A DNA stretch of 64,000 bases from Archaeoglobaceae archaeon (GTDB taxonomy: Archaea > Halobacteriota > Archaeoglobi > Archaeoglobales > Archaeoglobaceae): positions 1 to 64,000 of the forward strand of contig JANXDX010000019.1 of NCBI GenBank assembly GCA_025058735.1, given 5' to 3'. Each line of letters opens with the position of its first letter. Position 1 is the stretch's first letter. Under the pieces are notes generated by a model. That model made no database searches. It had not been told where the DNA came from and worked only from the letters and a program-made list of their open reading frames with translations. The position numbers and the translations under genes are program-made. This document shows, one piece after another, positions 25,865 to 36,758 of this stretch.

Positions 25865-26969
25865 TCGCTAGATCTACTTCTTTCTCTGTTATACAAAGAG
25901 GTGGAGCAATTCTTATATTGGTTTCAGAAGTTGCATTGAGCAACAAACCTTTTTCCAAGCATTTTTCTACAACTTTAAAAGCATCTCTTACAGAAAAACC
26001 TAAAAGCAAACCTAAACCTCTAACATCTTCAGACAATTCCTTCAACTTTTTCTTCAAGTAGTTTCCAACTTTTTCTGCATTCTTTATAAGATTTCTCTTT
26101 TCTATTATGTCTATCACAGCAAGCGATGCTGTACAAGCTAACGGATTTCCTCCAAAAGTGGATGCGTGATCTCCAACTTCCATGTTTTTAGCTACTTCTT
26201 CCATTACAGCAGTACATCCTATTGGAATTCCGTTTCCCATTGCCTTAGCCATTGTCATTATATCTGGCTGAACTTTGTAGTGATCTTTTGCAAACCATTT
26301 TCCTGTTCTCCCAAAACCGGTTTGAACTTCGTCGAAGATGATCAAGTATCCGTAACTTTCCCTTAGATCAGATATAGTTCTTACAAAATCTTTTTCAGCC
26401 AAATAAACTCCAGCCTCTCCTTGAATCAATTCTAAAATAACAGCAGAAAAATCTTTATTTATTTTCTTCTTGAAATCTTCAGGATCGTTGAACTTTGCAA
26501 ACTCCACATCTTGTAGTAACGGTTCAAATGGTCTTCTAAACTTTTCTTTGTAAGTCACTGATAAAGCTCCCATAGTTCTTCCATGGAAAGAGTTTGTAAA
26601 AGCTAAAAATTTCTTTTTCTTTGTAGATTTTCTTGAAAATTTTAAAGCAGCCTCAACTGCTTCAGTTCCACTGTTACAAAAGAAGAATTTATCCATTCCA
26701 GTTATCTCGTTCAACCTCTCAGCTAATTGTATTTGAGGAATTGTATAAAATAAATTAGATACATGTGTTAACTTGCCAATTTGTTCACAAACTCTCCTTA
26801 CAAATTCTTCATCACTATGCCCTATGTTTATGCTAGCTATACCAGCTATTAGATCTAAGTACTTTTTACCATCTAAATCGTAAACGTAGCAACCATCTCC
26901 TCTCTCGATCAAAATTTTTTGTCTTTTAAAAAGTTGGATCAAATATTTTTTCTCCTTTTCTAACCACAT
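25833..26969 (-). CDS. argD: class III aminotransferase, acetylornithine aminotransferase-like
   Basis: YVYDLDGKKYLDLIAGIASINIGH; FCNSGTEAVEAALKFSRK; NSFHGRTMGALSVTYKEKFRRPFEP; IFDEVQTGFGRTGKWF; MAKAMGNGIPIG; HASTFGGNPLACTASLAVI. Confidence 0.88.
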   Translation of the reverse strand: MWLEKEKKYLIQLFKRQKILIERGDGCYVYDLDGKKYLDLIAGIASINIGHSDEEFVRRVCEQIGKLTHVSNLFYTIPQIQLAERLNEITGMDKFFFCNSGTEAVEAALKFSRKSTKKKKFLAFTNSFHGRTMGALSVTYKEKFRRPFEPLLQDVEFAKFNDPEDFKKKINKDFSAVILELIQGEAGVYLAEKDFVRTISDLRESYGYLIIFDEVQTGFGRTGKWFAKDHYKVQPDIMTMAKAMGNGIPIGCTAVMEEVAKNMEVGDHASTFGGNPLACTASLAVIDIIEKRNLIKNAEKVGNYLKKKLKELSEDVRGLGLLLGFSVRDAFKVVEKCLEKGLLLNATSETNIRIAPPLCITEKEVDLAINVLKEVLET

Positions 26970-27459
26970 TTTTACCCCTCTCGCTCGGAATAACTTTTAT
27001 CTTAGCATCCTCAAATTTTAAGTCAAAAACAACTTCAAGAACTTTTTCCAGAAAAACAGCCAAAGCTGCAACTTCGCTGTGTGGTTGATTTCCTACAGAT
27101 AAATTCAGATCGCACATGTGATAAACTTCTCCTGGAACTTTTTCTGCTCCGACTACAACTAAAACTTTAGAGGCTTTTTTTATTTCATCGATCTTTTTCA
27201 TCAAAGAGATCCCGTACATAGTTAAGTGAACTTTTAAACCGTCGAATTCTTTTAAAAATTTTTTCCAATTCACAGCTTCTATGAAGAAATCTCCTCCCCA
27301 GTTTTCAACAACTTTCCTTACACTTGAAAAAACTTTTTCATCGTAACAGTCGAAATATATCCCCTTAGCACCAAAAGCTCTAGCAGTTAAAGCTACGTGT
27401 GTAGAGATCCTCCTATCTCTACCTATCCTGTGACCCAACCTTAAGACGTAAACTTCCAT
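26926..27459 (-). CDS. tRNA (cytidine(56)-2'-O)-methyltransferase
   Basis: EVYVLRLGHRIGRDRRISTHVALTARAFGAKGIYF...HLTMYG...KVLVVVGAEKVPGEVYHMCDLNLSVGNQPHSEVAALAVFLE, characteristic of archaeal Trm56. Confidence 0.92.
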   Translation of the reverse strand: MEVYVLRLGHRIGRDRRISTHVALTARAFGAKGIYFDCYDEKVFSSVRKVVENWGGDFFIEAVNWKKFLKEFDGLKVHLTMYGISLMKKIDEIKKASKVLVVVGAEKVPGEVYHMCDLNLSVGNQPHSEVAALAVFLEKVLEVVFDLKFEDAKIKVIPSERGKNVVRKGEKIFDPTF

Positions 27460-28433
27460 CAGATCCTCTTAACTACTTCCCTAGTAAACTCAAATGTCTT
27501 CAAATTTCCACCTAAATCTCTAGTCTTCAATCCACTTGCTATAGTATCTTCTACAGCTTTCTCGATTCTTGAAGCTTCATCTCTGAATCCAAAATGTTTT
27601 AGCATCATGCAAGCTGTCAAGATCATTGCAGTTGGATTTGCTATTCCTTTTCCAGCTATATCAAAAGCTGCTCCATGAACTGGTTCAAATATAGCGTATC
27701 TTTCACCTATGTTCGCTGAAGGCGCTAAACCCAAGCCACCGATTAAGCCTGCAGCTAGATCGGAAACTATATCTCCAAACATGTTCGTTGTAACTATTAC
27801 ATCGAACCTGTAAGGATCCATCACCAAGTAAAGACAAGCTGCATCTATGTAGTACTCGTTGAAACTAATCTCTGGATAATCTTTAGCAACTTCTCTACAG
27901 ACATCTCTAAACAAACCGCAAGTCTTTTTCATAACGTTTGCCTTGTGCAAAGAAGTTACTTTTTTCCTTTTCTCTTTCCTTGCAAATTCAAATGCAAACC
28001 TAGCTATTCTTTCTGAAGCTTTCTTTGTTATAACTCTTAAAGTTTGTGCTACTCCATCTATCTCGAACTCAATTCCCTTGTAAAGACATTCGGTATTTTC
28101 TCTAATTATTACAACATCTAGATCCTTGTAAAGACTATCTACTCCCTTTATACTTTTTATTGGTCTAACGTTTGCAAAAACATCAAGTTCTTGTCTAAGC
28201 TTCACTATAACATCTGCAGCAGTCTCTCCTGCAGCTCCAAACAAAACAGCATCACTTTTCTTACAAGCTTCAAGAGTTTCATCCGGCAAAGCTTTTCCGT
28301 ATTTTTTCAAAGCTTCATCTCCAGCCTCATAAAATTCATACTTAAAGGGTAAATTTAGATTTTCCAACAAAATCATAGCAGCATTCATCACTTCTTTTCC
28401 AATTCCATCTCCAGGTATTACTGCGATCCGCAT
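27459..28433 (-). CDS. leuB: 3-isopropylmalate dehydrogenase family protein
   Basis: [87 protein letters not shown]. Next to leuD. Confidence 0.9.
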   Translation of the reverse strand: MRIAVIPGDGIGKEVMNAAMILLENLNLPFKYEFYEAGDEALKKYGKALPDETLEACKKSDAVLFGAAGETAADVIVKLRQELDVFANVRPIKSIKGVDSLYKDLDVVIIRENTECLYKGIEFEIDGVAQTLRVITKKASERIARFAFEFARKEKRKKVTSLHKANVMKKTCGLFRDVCREVAKDYPEISFNEYYIDAACLYLVMDPYRFDVIVTTNMFGDIVSDLAAGLIGGLGLAPSANIGERYAIFEPVHGAAFDIAGKGIANPTAMILTACMMLKHFGFRDEASRIEKAVEDTIASGLKTRDLGGNLKTFEFTREVVKRI

Positions 28434-28897
28434 AAGAGATCCCTACAGAAGTTTACCAATCCACCTTTATCTATTATCTTTTTTAGAAAATCTGGCATCG
28501 GACTTATCTCGTATTTTTCATTTTTTGTCTTGTTGAATATGAAATTTCCTTCGATGTAAACTTCGTCTCCATCTTCTATTTTCTCAGTCTCTTTGCATTC
28601 AACGACGAGCAACCCTATGTTTATTGCATTTCTAAAAAATATCCTTGCATAGGATTTTGCTACAACCGAAACTCCAGCAGCTTTCAAGGCTAAAGCTGCA
28701 TGCTCTCTACTACTTCCGCATCCAAAATTTTCACCTGCAACTACAAGATCTCCAGGTTTAACTTCTTTTACAAATTCTGCACGAACATTTTCAAAGAGAT
28801 GTTTTGCAAGTTCCTTTGGATCGTTTATAACTAGCCATTTTCCTTGAATTATTACATCAGTATCAACGTTGTCTCCAAATTTCCATGCTCTTGGCAT
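28418..28897 (-). CDS. leuD: 3-isopropylmalate dehydratase small subunit
   Basis: WKFGDNVDTDVIIQGKWL; VVAGENFGCGSSREHAALALKAAGVSVVAKSYARIFFRNAINIGL. Confidence 0.93.
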   Translation of the reverse strand: MPRAWKFGDNVDTDVIIQGKWLVINDPKELAKHLFENVRAEFVKEVKPGDLVVAGENFGCGSSREHAALALKAAGVSVVAKSYARIFFRNAINIGLLVVECKETEKIEDGDEVYIEGNFIFNKTKNEKYEISPMPDFLKKIIDKGGLVNFCRDLLCGSQ

Positions 28898-29183
28898 AAA
28901 ACAAATCGTTGCAAGTGATAAAAATTTATGTGAACATATTTGCTAGGAGAAAAAGTTAAAAAATTCTACATTTTCAATAAAATCAACTAAAACTTTTGAC
29001 TTTTATCAAACTGCCAGAATCGTCGAGTAACACGTTTTTGGAACTTTAAAAATCAAAAATAGAGCATTACTAGCTCAATCTCAAGCACATTTCAAGGCTT
29101 GTAAGAGTATAAATGTGCAAGTTGAAAAAGATCTGATGAGATGCCGCTACCTCCAATGTGATCAAGTTTAAAAATGAAATTAA

Positions 29184-29528
29184 CTAGTCTTTTCTTGTTT
29201 TTACAGGAATTCTGTTTATGTAGGTCCTGTTCTTAAAAATTAAAGCTTCGTTTTTCCAACACTTCTCGCATTCAAAGATCAATATCTCTAACTCATCGCT
29301 TTTTGCCCAGAAACGTTGCCTCATTACACTTCCACAGTTGCAAAAGCCTCCAAATAAGTTTTCTTTTACTTCTTCACAATCCAAAACGTTACTACCTACT
29401 GCGATCTTTTTTAATTTTTCTAGAAAAATTATGCTAGTACAACTTTTTTCACTTCTGGTATCTTTGCTTTCAGGTACCTTTCTACGAAAACTGTCAAAGT
29501 TATCATAGACATAGGACAAGCTCCACAC
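29184..29528 (-). CDS. hypothetical protein with paired-Cys (zinc-ribbon-like) motifs; start uncertain, N-terminal part overlaps nfu
   Basis: FGGFCNCGSVMRQRFWAK...LIFECEKCWKNEALIFKNRTYINRIPV. Confidence 0.5.
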   Translation of the reverse strand: MWSLSYVYDNFDSFRRKVPESKDTRSEKSCTSIIFLEKLKKIAVGSNVLDCEEVKENLFGGFCNCGSVMRQRFWAKSDELEILIFECEKCWKNEALIFKNRTYINRIPVKTRKD

Positions 29529-29662
29529 GCTCCCAGTAATTGAACTTTGACAATTCCTTCTTTTTCATCAACGTCAACAAGTTCTATGCTTCCTCCATCT
29601 CTCATCAGTGCTGGCTTTATTTCTTTATCGATTATTTTTTTTACTTTTTCTTTCAAGGGCAT
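29429..29662 (-). CDS. NifU C-terminal domain (Nfu) Fe-S scaffold protein
   Basis: IKPALMRDGGSIELVDVDEKEGIVKVQLLGACGACPMSMITL; CGACPMS motif. Confidence 0.92.
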   Translation of the reverse strand: MPLKEKVKKIIDKEIKPALMRDGGSIELVDVDEKEGIVKVQLLGACGACPMSMITLTVFVERYLKAKIPEVKKVVLA

Positions 29663-29779
29663 GTATTTAGTTCTTAGAAAACTTAATAAATCTTTGGTCT
29701 AACTTATATTACTAATAAATTTATAATATTAGTTAATAATAAGCCCAAAAGATAAAAAGCTGGATGCATTCGATCTTAT

Positions 29780-31129
29780 GTGATTGCAACTTTGAGCTAC
29801 GAAGGTGGAACAATAAGGATAGACGGAGATGTTCATGTCCCATTTGCAAGGTATGATAGCAGAAGTAGATGTTACAGAGCTTTTGCTTACAAATATTCAG
29901 ATATAATAGAATTTCTTAAAGTTTCAAATGTAGAATATTTGGACAAAGTCCTAGATCCAATTCCCTGTCCAACTTTTGATGTTCACATTTCACTGAGAGA
30001 TTATCAGCTTGAAGCTGTTGAAAAGTGGATGCAGAGTAAAAAAGGTTGCATCGTTCTACCAACTGGTTCAGGAAAGACTCATATAGCACTTGAAATCATA
30101 AAAAGACTGTCAGTTTCATCTATAGTAATTGTACCTACCTTAAGCTTAGTTGAACAGTGGAAAGAAAAACTTTCAATCTTTGGTAAACAATGGATTGGTG
30201 AGTTCACAGGTCAAAAGAAAGAATTGAAGCCTATAACAGTCTCAACTTATGATTCGGCTCACATAAACATAGATAAACTTGGAAACAAGTTTCTTCTAAT
30301 GATTTTTGATGAAGTACATCATCTACCAGCTGAATCTTATAGATCGATAGCTGAAATGAGTGCATCTCCATATAGATTAGGTCTTACAGCTACTTACGAG
30401 AGAAGCGATGGATTACATAACCTTATCCCTGAACTAGTTGGAGGAAAAGTCTTTGAACTTTATCCAGAAGATCTAAGAGGAAAGTATTTAGCAGACTATG
30501 AAATTAGGAGGTTCTTTATTCCTTTAACCGAGGAAGAAGAAAAAGAGTACAGAGAAAAAGCTAAAGTTTTCAAAGAATATATAAAAATGGCTGGAATAAG
30601 ACTTGAGTCGATCGAGGATTTCCAAAAAATTGTCATGGCTACTGGAAAAGATCAAATGGCTTATGAAGCTTTAAGATCATGGGAAGAGGCTAAAAGAATC
30701 GCTTTTAATTCAAAAAATAAATTGAAAAAACTCAAAGAACTTCTTGAGACTCATAGAAGTGAGAAAATTATAATATTTACAAGACACAACGAGCTTGTTT
30801 ATAAAATTTCAAAAACTTTCTTTATTCCGGCCATAACACATAGAACTTCGGATGAGGAGAGAGAGAAAATCCTTGATGGTTTTAGAAAAGGTGTTTTCAA
30901 AGCAATTGTCAGCAGTCAGGTTTTAGATGAGGGAATAGATGTACCAGATGCTAGCGTTGGGATCATAGTTAGTGGAACTGGTAGTAGTAGAGAATTTGTT
31001 CAGAGGTTGGGAAGAATTTTAAGACCAAAGAAAGATAAGTCAATACTTTATGAGTTAGTATCTAAAGGTACCACTGAAATAAAAACTTCGAAAAGGAGAT
31101 ATGCTACCAAAAGAACTGCTAGACGTTAA
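29780..31129 (+). CDS. XPB/Rad25-type DNA helicase
   Basis: [99 protein letters not shown]. Confidence 0.93.
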   Translation: MIATLSYEGGTIRIDGDVHVPFARYDSRSRCYRAFAYKYSDIIEFLKVSNVEYLDKVLDPIPCPTFDVHISLRDYQLEAVEKWMQSKKGCIVLPTGSGKTHIALEIIKRLSVSSIVIVPTLSLVEQWKEKLSIFGKQWIGEFTGQKKELKPITVSTYDSAHINIDKLGNKFLLMIFDEVHHLPAESYRSIAEMSASPYRLGLTATYERSDGLHNLIPELVGGKVFELYPEDLRGKYLADYEIRRFFIPLTEEEEKEYREKAKVFKEYIKMAGIRLESIEDFQKIVMATGKDQMAYEALRSWEEAKRIAFNSKNKLKKLKELLETHRSEKIIIFTRHNELVYKISKTFFIPAITHRTSDEEREKILDGFRKGVFKAIVSSQVLDEGIDVPDASVGIIVSGTGSSREFVQRLGRILRPKKDKSILYELVSKGTTEIKTSKRRYATKRTARR

Positions 31130-32522
31130 AAGAGTAAAGGGAAAAATTTATCCAAAATTTGCTACTGCTGAGGATATTAAACTAGCGAAAAAAATAATTG
31201 AAATATTTGAAAAATGCAAAGGAAAAAAGTACAAAGTTGTCTTAGAAATTCTAAGTTCTATAGAAGATGCCGAAAATTACAAAAAAGTAAGGGGCTTTAC
31301 AAAAATTTTGGAAAAATTTTCTGAGTTTGAAGTTAAGTCACCTGTCGATCCTTTGAAGCTGAGATTTTTCCTCTTTGAAAAAGGTTACGTAGTTACTCCT
31401 GAGGAGAGAGATACTTTAGTAAAAGCTGCATCTGAAAATTTTGGGATAAGTCCTGAAGATGTTGTAAAATACATGTACGCCGATCTTGATGAAGAAAAAA
31501 TTTTATCTAAAACAAAAGAAATTTCCGCCGAAGATCTCATGAAGTTTTACAACCTTTCCCTCCTTCAAACGACTCTCTTTGATTCTTTGAGGATGACTTT
31601 CTGGACTTCATCTAACCACGAAAACATATTCAGAAAAATAAAAATGCTTGGTCTAATGTATGAAATTTTCAATTCAAAAGTTGAGATAACAGGTCCAGCA
31701 TCTATCTTGAAGATGACTAGAAAGTATGGAACTTCGATGGCAAAGCTTGTTCCATCGATAATTAAATCTGAAAAGTGGGAAATTTTCGCAGAGATCCTCT
31801 TCGATTCAAAAATTTATTTTCTTGAAATTGGGGACAGTTTGAAACATCTTTTCCCAGAATTTGAAGAGGAGATAGAGTACGATTCATCCCTTGAAGAAGA
31901 ATTTGAAAGAAAAGTAAAGATAATTTTACCTGAGTTGGAAATTAAAAAAGGTTCTGAAATAGTTAAAGCTGGAAAAAGAGTATTTATTCCAGACTTTGTG
32001 ATTAAAAAAGGTGAAAAAAAAGTGTATGTAGAAATCGCTGGCTTTTGGACACCAGAATATATTAAAAGAAAGGTTGAAAAGATTAGAGAAGCTAAGATTC
32101 CAGTAATACTCATTGCTAGAAAAGATCTTGCGATAAAAGAATGTAAACTTGAAGAAAAAGAGCTGGTTTTCTTTGATAGAAAACTGCCTTTCGCTGAAAT
32201 AGTCAAAAAGTTAAAAGACCACCTTTTGATGGAAGAAATAAGAATTGAAGGGGACATCGTTAAATTATCAGAGATTGCAGAAAGAAGTTCTATACAAGTT
32301 TCCAAGATTGTAGAAAAAATTTCAGATGATTACTTGATTATTGGGAATTATGCTGTGAAAAAAGAAGTATACGATGAGTTAAAGAGAATTTTTGAGAAAG
32401 CTGATGTTTCTGAAGTTGAAAGTATTTTGAAGACGTACAAAGTAGGTTACGATCTCTTAGAGCACTTTGGCTACAAAGTTGTGTGGACAAGTTTAAATGA
32501 ATTTAAAATTATAAAAATATAA
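31101..32522 (+). CDS. Bax1-like DUF790 nuclease, XPB partner
   Basis: [19 protein letters not shown]...; C-terminal nuclease-like [44 protein letters not shown]. Directly downstream of and overlapping XPB, the canonical archaeal arrangement. Confidence 0.9.
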   Translation: MLPKELLDVKRVKGKIYPKFATAEDIKLAKKIIEIFEKCKGKKYKVVLEILSSIEDAENYKKVRGFTKILEKFSEFEVKSPVDPLKLRFFLFEKGYVVTPEERDTLVKAASENFGISPEDVVKYMYADLDEEKILSKTKEISAEDLMKFYNLSLLQTTLFDSLRMTFWTSSNHENIFRKIKMLGLMYEIFNSKVEITGPASILKMTRKYGTSMAKLVPSIIKSEKWEIFAEILFDSKIYFLEIGDSLKHLFPEFEEEIEYDSSLEEEFERKVKIILPELEIKKGSEIVKAGKRVFIPDFVIKKGEKKVYVEIAGFWTPEYIKRKVEKIREAKIPVILIARKDLAIKECKLEEKELVFFDRKLPFAEIVKKLKDHLLMEEIRIEGDIVKLSEIAERSSIQVSKIVEKISDDYLIIGNYAVKKEVYDELKRIFEKADVSEVESILKTYKVGYDLLEHFGYKVVWTSLNEFKIIKI

Positions 32523-32525
32523 AAT

Positions 32526-33611
32526 TTATTTTAAAAAGATGAACAACTTCGTTTTCAAACCTCCGTACTGTACAAACCTTTCATGAAAAACGTTCAAACC
32601 GTTCTTTTCAGCTAGAAAACTCATCAATCTAAATTCAGAAGTTATAACAACGAACCTCGAATTTTCGTGCATACATCTTTTTACAGCTCTACAAAGTCCA
32701 TCGTACAGTTTTTCGATCGCTCCTTTTCTTGAAACTCTTAAACCGTATGGAGGATTAGTTACTATACAATCGTAAGTTCCTTCGAGCTTCAACGCATCTC
32801 CAACTTCAAAAACTATCGTATCAAGAACCCCTGCTTTTTCTGCATTTGCCTTCGCACCATCAACGTGTTTTTTGAATTTTTCAACACCTTTCAAGTTCAT
32901 AATCTTGTTGTTCTCTTCACTAACTTCAACCTTTTCACCAAGTATTTTAAAGTAAGCAAAATCCCTATTCTTACCTGGAGAGATGTTTCTACCAAGCATT
33001 GCAGCTTCGATCAGTATAGTTCCACTTCCGCACATCGGATCGATCAAACTTTCCTCAAATTTCCAACCAGCTAACTTCACCATTGCGCAAGCTATAATTG
33101 CGTTCAAATGGGCTGGATGGTTGTAAACTCTCCACCACCTCTTATGTAAACCTTCACCCGTAGTATCTATTCCCAAGAAATACTCATCATCGATAACATC
33201 AACCCTAACTATTACATCTGGCTCATCCAAGTTAACCTTCAACCTTTCTCTATGTTTTTCTAAGAAACTGTCTATTACAGCTTGCCCAGCAACTCTAGAA
33301 ACATCGATAGATGTGAAGTTATGACTGCCAACTCTTGTACATCTTACAGCAAAACTTTTTCCTTTTATGAAATCGTAATCATGCGATTTAACAATAGAAT
33401 AAAGCTCATCCAAAGACTTGAACTTTCCCCTATCAATTAGAGCAACTACTCTCTCAGCACATCTAAGCTGAGCATTGAGTTTTGGTATAAATCCTTTTGG
33501 GGCTTCAAAGATCACTCTTCCTCTTCTTATCTCTAGTACTTTACCGTAATTTTTTATTTCTTCTGCAGTAACATCCTCAACTCCTCGCAGAGTTGTTACG
33601 TAGAACAACAT
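32526..33611 (-). CDS. THUMP-domain SAM-dependent RNA methyltransferase (Trm14/TrmN-like)
   Basis: LRGVEDVTAEEIKN; SFAVRCTRVGSHNFTS; PAHLNAIIACAMVKLAGWKFEESLIDPMCGSGTILIEAAMLGRNISPG; IVTNPPYGLRVSRKG. Start set to the internal Met (MLFYVTTLRGVE). Confidence 0.88.
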   Translation of the reverse strand: MLFYVTTLRGVEDVTAEEIKNYGKVLEIRRGRVIFEAPKGFIPKLNAQLRCAERVVALIDRGKFKSLDELYSIVKSHDYDFIKGKSFAVRCTRVGSHNFTSIDVSRVAGQAVIDSFLEKHRERLKVNLDEPDVIVRVDVIDDEYFLGIDTTGEGLHKRWWRVYNHPAHLNAIIACAMVKLAGWKFEESLIDPMCGSGTILIEAAMLGRNISPGKNRDFAYFKILGEKVEVSEENNKIMNLKGVEKFKKHVDGAKANAEKAGVLDTIVFEVGDALKLEGTYDCIVTNPPYGLRVSRKGAIEKLYDGLCRAVKRCMHENSRFVVITSEFRLMSFLAEKNGLNVFHERFVQYGGLKTKLFIFLK

Positions 33612-34824
33612 TCCATTTCTTCTTCCAATAATCTTTAATAGCCTCAATTGCTGGAAGTTTTTCCCCACTTAAATAGCTTATGCAAGCTCCACCAGCAGTG
33701 GATATGTAGCCTATTTTATTCGATAGACCAAAGAGTTCTGCTGCAGATGCAGCATGTCCTCCACCGACTATGCTGAACTTCGATTTGGTTACGCCTTTCA
33801 ATATTTCGTGAGTTCCAATTGCAAACTTTTGATCTTCAAAAACTCCCGCAACTCCTTTAACAACAACTACATCGTACTCCTTCGCAAGCTCAGCGTAGAG
33901 CTTTGCAGTTTCAATACCAATGTCTTTTATAACTTCTCCCTTGAATTTTTCTAAAGTCACATCAATTCTTTTACCTTCCTTTTCAACTCCAAGATCTACT
34001 GGTAACACTATTTTTTCTCTGTATTTTTCAAACAATTTTTTCATTTCTTCATCCTTCAATCCTTCTTTGTTCTCTTCTACAACTTTTTCATTTTCTTTTC
34101 CAATATCAAATCCTTTAAGTTTTAAGAAGTAGTTAGCTAAGACACCTGTAAGAGCTACCTTTTCTGCAATTCCATTTTCGAGAACGTTCTTCATAACTTT
34201 AACAGGATCTTTCATCTTCGCTCCACCTAGTATGAACAACTTTCTTCCATCACTTTTCAAAGCAACGTTTAAAGCTGCAACTTCTTTTTCTACAAGCCTT
34301 CCAACTACCGAAGGTAGAACTGGTACAAAACCTACTATAGATGCGTGACTTCTATGAGATGATGAAAACGCATCGTTTACAAAGATGTCGAAGTATTTTT
34401 TCAACTTTTTGACCAGATGAGACTCTGCATGTTCCTCAGGAGTTCTTTCTAGCTGTTCTTCTGAATAAAACCTAACGTTTTCTAGTAAAATTATTTCTCC
34501 ATTTTTCATATTTTTAATCTTCTCTTGAACCCTAGAACTAAAGATTTCGTCTAAATATTCAACTTCTTTCCCTAAAAGCTTTGAAAGTACTTTTGCATGC
34601 TCTTCAAGTGTTGTAAAATCTTTTCTTCCTGGTCTGCTTTGATGTGCAAGCAGAACTAACTTTGCATCCTCCAGCTCTTTTATCGTTGGAATGTGACTTT
34701 CAAACCTTGTGAAATCCAAGATCTTCGAATCTACTATCGGTGCATTTATGTCGATCCTCATTACGATAGACTTGTTGTCGACTCTAACATCATCAAGTGT
34801 CGGGATATCGTTGATCATTAGCAA
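33577..34824 (-). CDS. pgk: phosphoglycerate kinase
   Basis: MRIDINAPI, LVLLAHQSRPGRKDF, FVNDAFSSSHRSHASIVGF, GGAKMKDPVKVM, FSIVGGGHAASAAE, YISTAGGACISYLSGEKLPAIEAI. Confidence 0.94.
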   Translation of the reverse strand: MLMINDIPTLDDVRVDNKSIVMRIDINAPIVDSKILDFTRFESHIPTIKELEDAKLVLLAHQSRPGRKDFTTLEEHAKVLSKLLGKEVEYLDEIFSSRVQEKIKNMKNGEIILLENVRFYSEEQLERTPEEHAESHLVKKLKKYFDIFVNDAFSSSHRSHASIVGFVPVLPSVVGRLVEKEVAALNVALKSDGRKLFILGGAKMKDPVKVMKNVLENGIAEKVALTGVLANYFLKLKGFDIGKENEKVVEENKEGLKDEEMKKLFEKYREKIVLPVDLGVEKEGKRIDVTLEKFKGEVIKDIGIETAKLYAELAKEYDVVVVKGVAGVFEDQKFAIGTHEILKGVTKSKFSIVGGGHAASAAELFGLSNKIGYISTAGGACISYLSGEKLPAIEAIKDYWKKKWNVVLRNNSARS

Positions 34825-34864
34825 AAATCTAGAAATAATAAAAAAACTTTTCTCAACTAGTTCT

Positions 34865-36004
34865 ATGGAGATAGTAGATCTAGGTGTCCTTTGCAGTGGT
34901 ATAAAAGAGAATAAGTACGGTCTAGCTTTAGCTAGATGTAAAGGTAACGTAGCTGCAGTTTTTACAAAGAATTCAATAAAATCTGCATCGGTTTTAGTAT
35001 GTCAAGAAAACGTTTCCAATGGTAAAATTGAAGGCTTAATAGTAAACAGTGGATGTGCAAACGCTTTTACTGGAGAAAAAGGTTATGAAGATGCTAAAGA
35101 AATGTGTAAAATTGCAGCAAAGATCTTCAACTGCAGTGAGAAAAAAATTGCAATAGCTTCTACAGGAGTTATAGGAAAATTTTTAGACATGGAATGGATA
35201 AGAAAAAAAGTGAAAGAAGTTTACCACGATCTTGGAAAAAGTTATGAACATGCAGAAAAATTTGCTAAAGCAATTGTTACAACAGACAGATTTATAAAAA
35301 AAGCTTCTTCCGAAAAAGCTAGTATTTCAGCTGTTGCAAAAGGAGCTGGAATGATCGCTCCAAACATGGCTACCATGCTATGTTTTATCTTTACCTCTGC
35401 TAGCTTTGAAAGCGGAGAATTGTACGAAATGCTTAAAGAGGCTGTAGACGAGAGTTTCAACAAGTTAGTGGTTGATGGAGATACTTCAACAAATGATACA
35501 GTTTTACTTGTAGCATTGAACAAGGAAAAAGTTCAAAAAGATGTTTTCTGCGATGAACTGAAAAAAGTCTGCAAATCTATAGCTTACCAAATTGCAAAAG
35601 ATGGTGAAGGATCTACCAGAACTTTTACAGTTAAAGTTACTGGAGCTGAAAGTAAGGAAGAAGCTGAAAGAGTAGCAAAAGCCATAGCTTCATCTCTTTT
35701 AGTTAAAACAGCGATCTTTGGTAGAGATCCCAACTGGGGTAGAATTGTTGCTGCTGTTGGCTATTCCACCAAAGTTGATGAAAAGATTTCGATAGCTTTC
35801 TCTTCTGGAAAAAGTGGAGAAGAAGTTTACGTTGTGGTCGATGGAAAGATAACAGGAATTGAGCGCGAGGCTAAAAAGGTAATGGAGGAGAATGAACACT
35901 TTGAAATAGTAGTTGATCTAAACAAAGGCAATTGCGAAAGTTTTGCAATAGGCTGTGATCTTAGCTACGACTACGTTAAAATCAACTCTGCTTATACAAC
36001 TTAG
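34865..36004 (+). CDS. argJ: glutamate N-acetyltransferase / ornithine acetyltransferase
   Basis: MEIVDLGVLCSGIKENKYGLALARCKGNVAAVFTKNSIKSA; VNSGCANAFTGEKG; AKGAGMIAPNMATMLCFIFTSA (autoproteolysis MATML); DGDTSTNDT; GRDPNWGRIVAAVGYS. Start at 34865 rather than the track start 34709. Confidence 0.94.
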   Translation: MEIVDLGVLCSGIKENKYGLALARCKGNVAAVFTKNSIKSASVLVCQENVSNGKIEGLIVNSGCANAFTGEKGYEDAKEMCKIAAKIFNCSEKKIAIASTGVIGKFLDMEWIRKKVKEVYHDLGKSYEHAEKFAKAIVTTDRFIKKASSEKASISAVAKGAGMIAPNMATMLCFIFTSASFESGELYEMLKEAVDESFNKLVVDGDTSTNDTVLLVALNKEKVQKDVFCDELKKVCKSIAYQIAKDGEGSTRTFTVKVTGAESKEEAERVAKAIASSLLVKTAIFGRDPNWGRIVAAVGYSTKVDEKISIAFSSGKSGEEVYVVVDGKITGIEREAKKVMEENEHFEIVVDLNKGNCESFAIGCDLSYDYVKINSAYTT

Positions 36005-36758
36005 CTTTTTTTAATCTTTCTTCGAAAGTTTCTTTTTCTTCTTTGAAAAATATTCCAAGTGGAATCTTTTCTTTTTCAAGCATTTTTTCAAAAAGTTTAG
36101 ATCTATCTGGGATCGAATCCATGTAGTATATTCTTTCCTCAAACCATTCTCTTGTCATCAGATCATTATAAGTCGTGCAAGGCTGTAAAATGTCTACAAC
36201 TGCTGCTCCTCTGTGTTTCATAGCCTCTTTCATAATCTCTTTCAATTCTCTTATATGATAAGCGTAAGCTCTTGCGATGAAGGTGTATCCTGAAACGAAA
36301 GCTAAAAGAATAGGATTTATAGCATCGTGAACATTTGCATACGGCATAGCTTTTAGTTTAACGTTCAAAGGTAAAGTAGGTCCAGCCTGACCTTTTGTAA
36401 GACCGTAAACAGCATTGTCATGTATAAAAACCTTTAAATCAAGATTTCTTCTGCCTAGAGCTAAAAAATGTCCTGCTCCTATACCTAATATATCTCCATC
36501 TCCTCCAGAAACTATAACTAAAAGTTCTGGCTTTGAAAGTTTTATTCCAGAAGCAACAGGTATAGCTCTTCCATGTAACGTGTGTACGTTGAAAGACCCT
36601 TTTAAGTAGTAAACGATCCTAGAAGAACATCCGATCCCTCCAACAATAGAGAAATCTCGATTGATATCTATCAAAGCTTTTTGCAGGGCAGAAAGTATTC
36701 CGTAGTTTCCACATCCCGGACACCACTGTACCCATGCATCAGTCCTAAGCTCCTTCAC
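35982..36758 (-). CDS. korB: 2-oxoacid:ferredoxin oxidoreductase beta subunit
   Basis: WVQWCPGCGNYGILSALQKAL; GGIGCSSRIVYYL; HGRAIPVASGIKLSKPELLVIVSGGDGDILGIGAGHF. Confidence 0.93.
   Translation of the reverse strand: MKELRTDAWVQWCPGCGNYGILSALQKALIDINRDFSIVGGIGCSSRIVYYLKGSFNVHTLHGRAIPVASGIKLSKPELLVIVSGGDGDILGIGAGHFLALGRRNLDLKVFIHDNAVYGLTKGQAGPTLPLNVKLKAMPYANVHDAINPILLAFVSGYTFIARAYAYHIRELKEIMKEAMKHRGAAVVDILQPCTTYNDLMTREWFEERIYYMDSIPDRSKLFEKMLEKEKIPLGIFFKEEKETFEERLKKAKLYKQS

Noticed and set aside
29130-29175. CTGATGAGATGCCGCTACC element resembling a C box
   Set aside because: No D/D' box (CUGA) at suitable distance; not enough to call an sRNA.
31814-32305. 163-aa minus-strand ORF
   Set aside because: Antisense to bax1; Ser/Phe-rich composition typical of AT-rich shadow ORFs.
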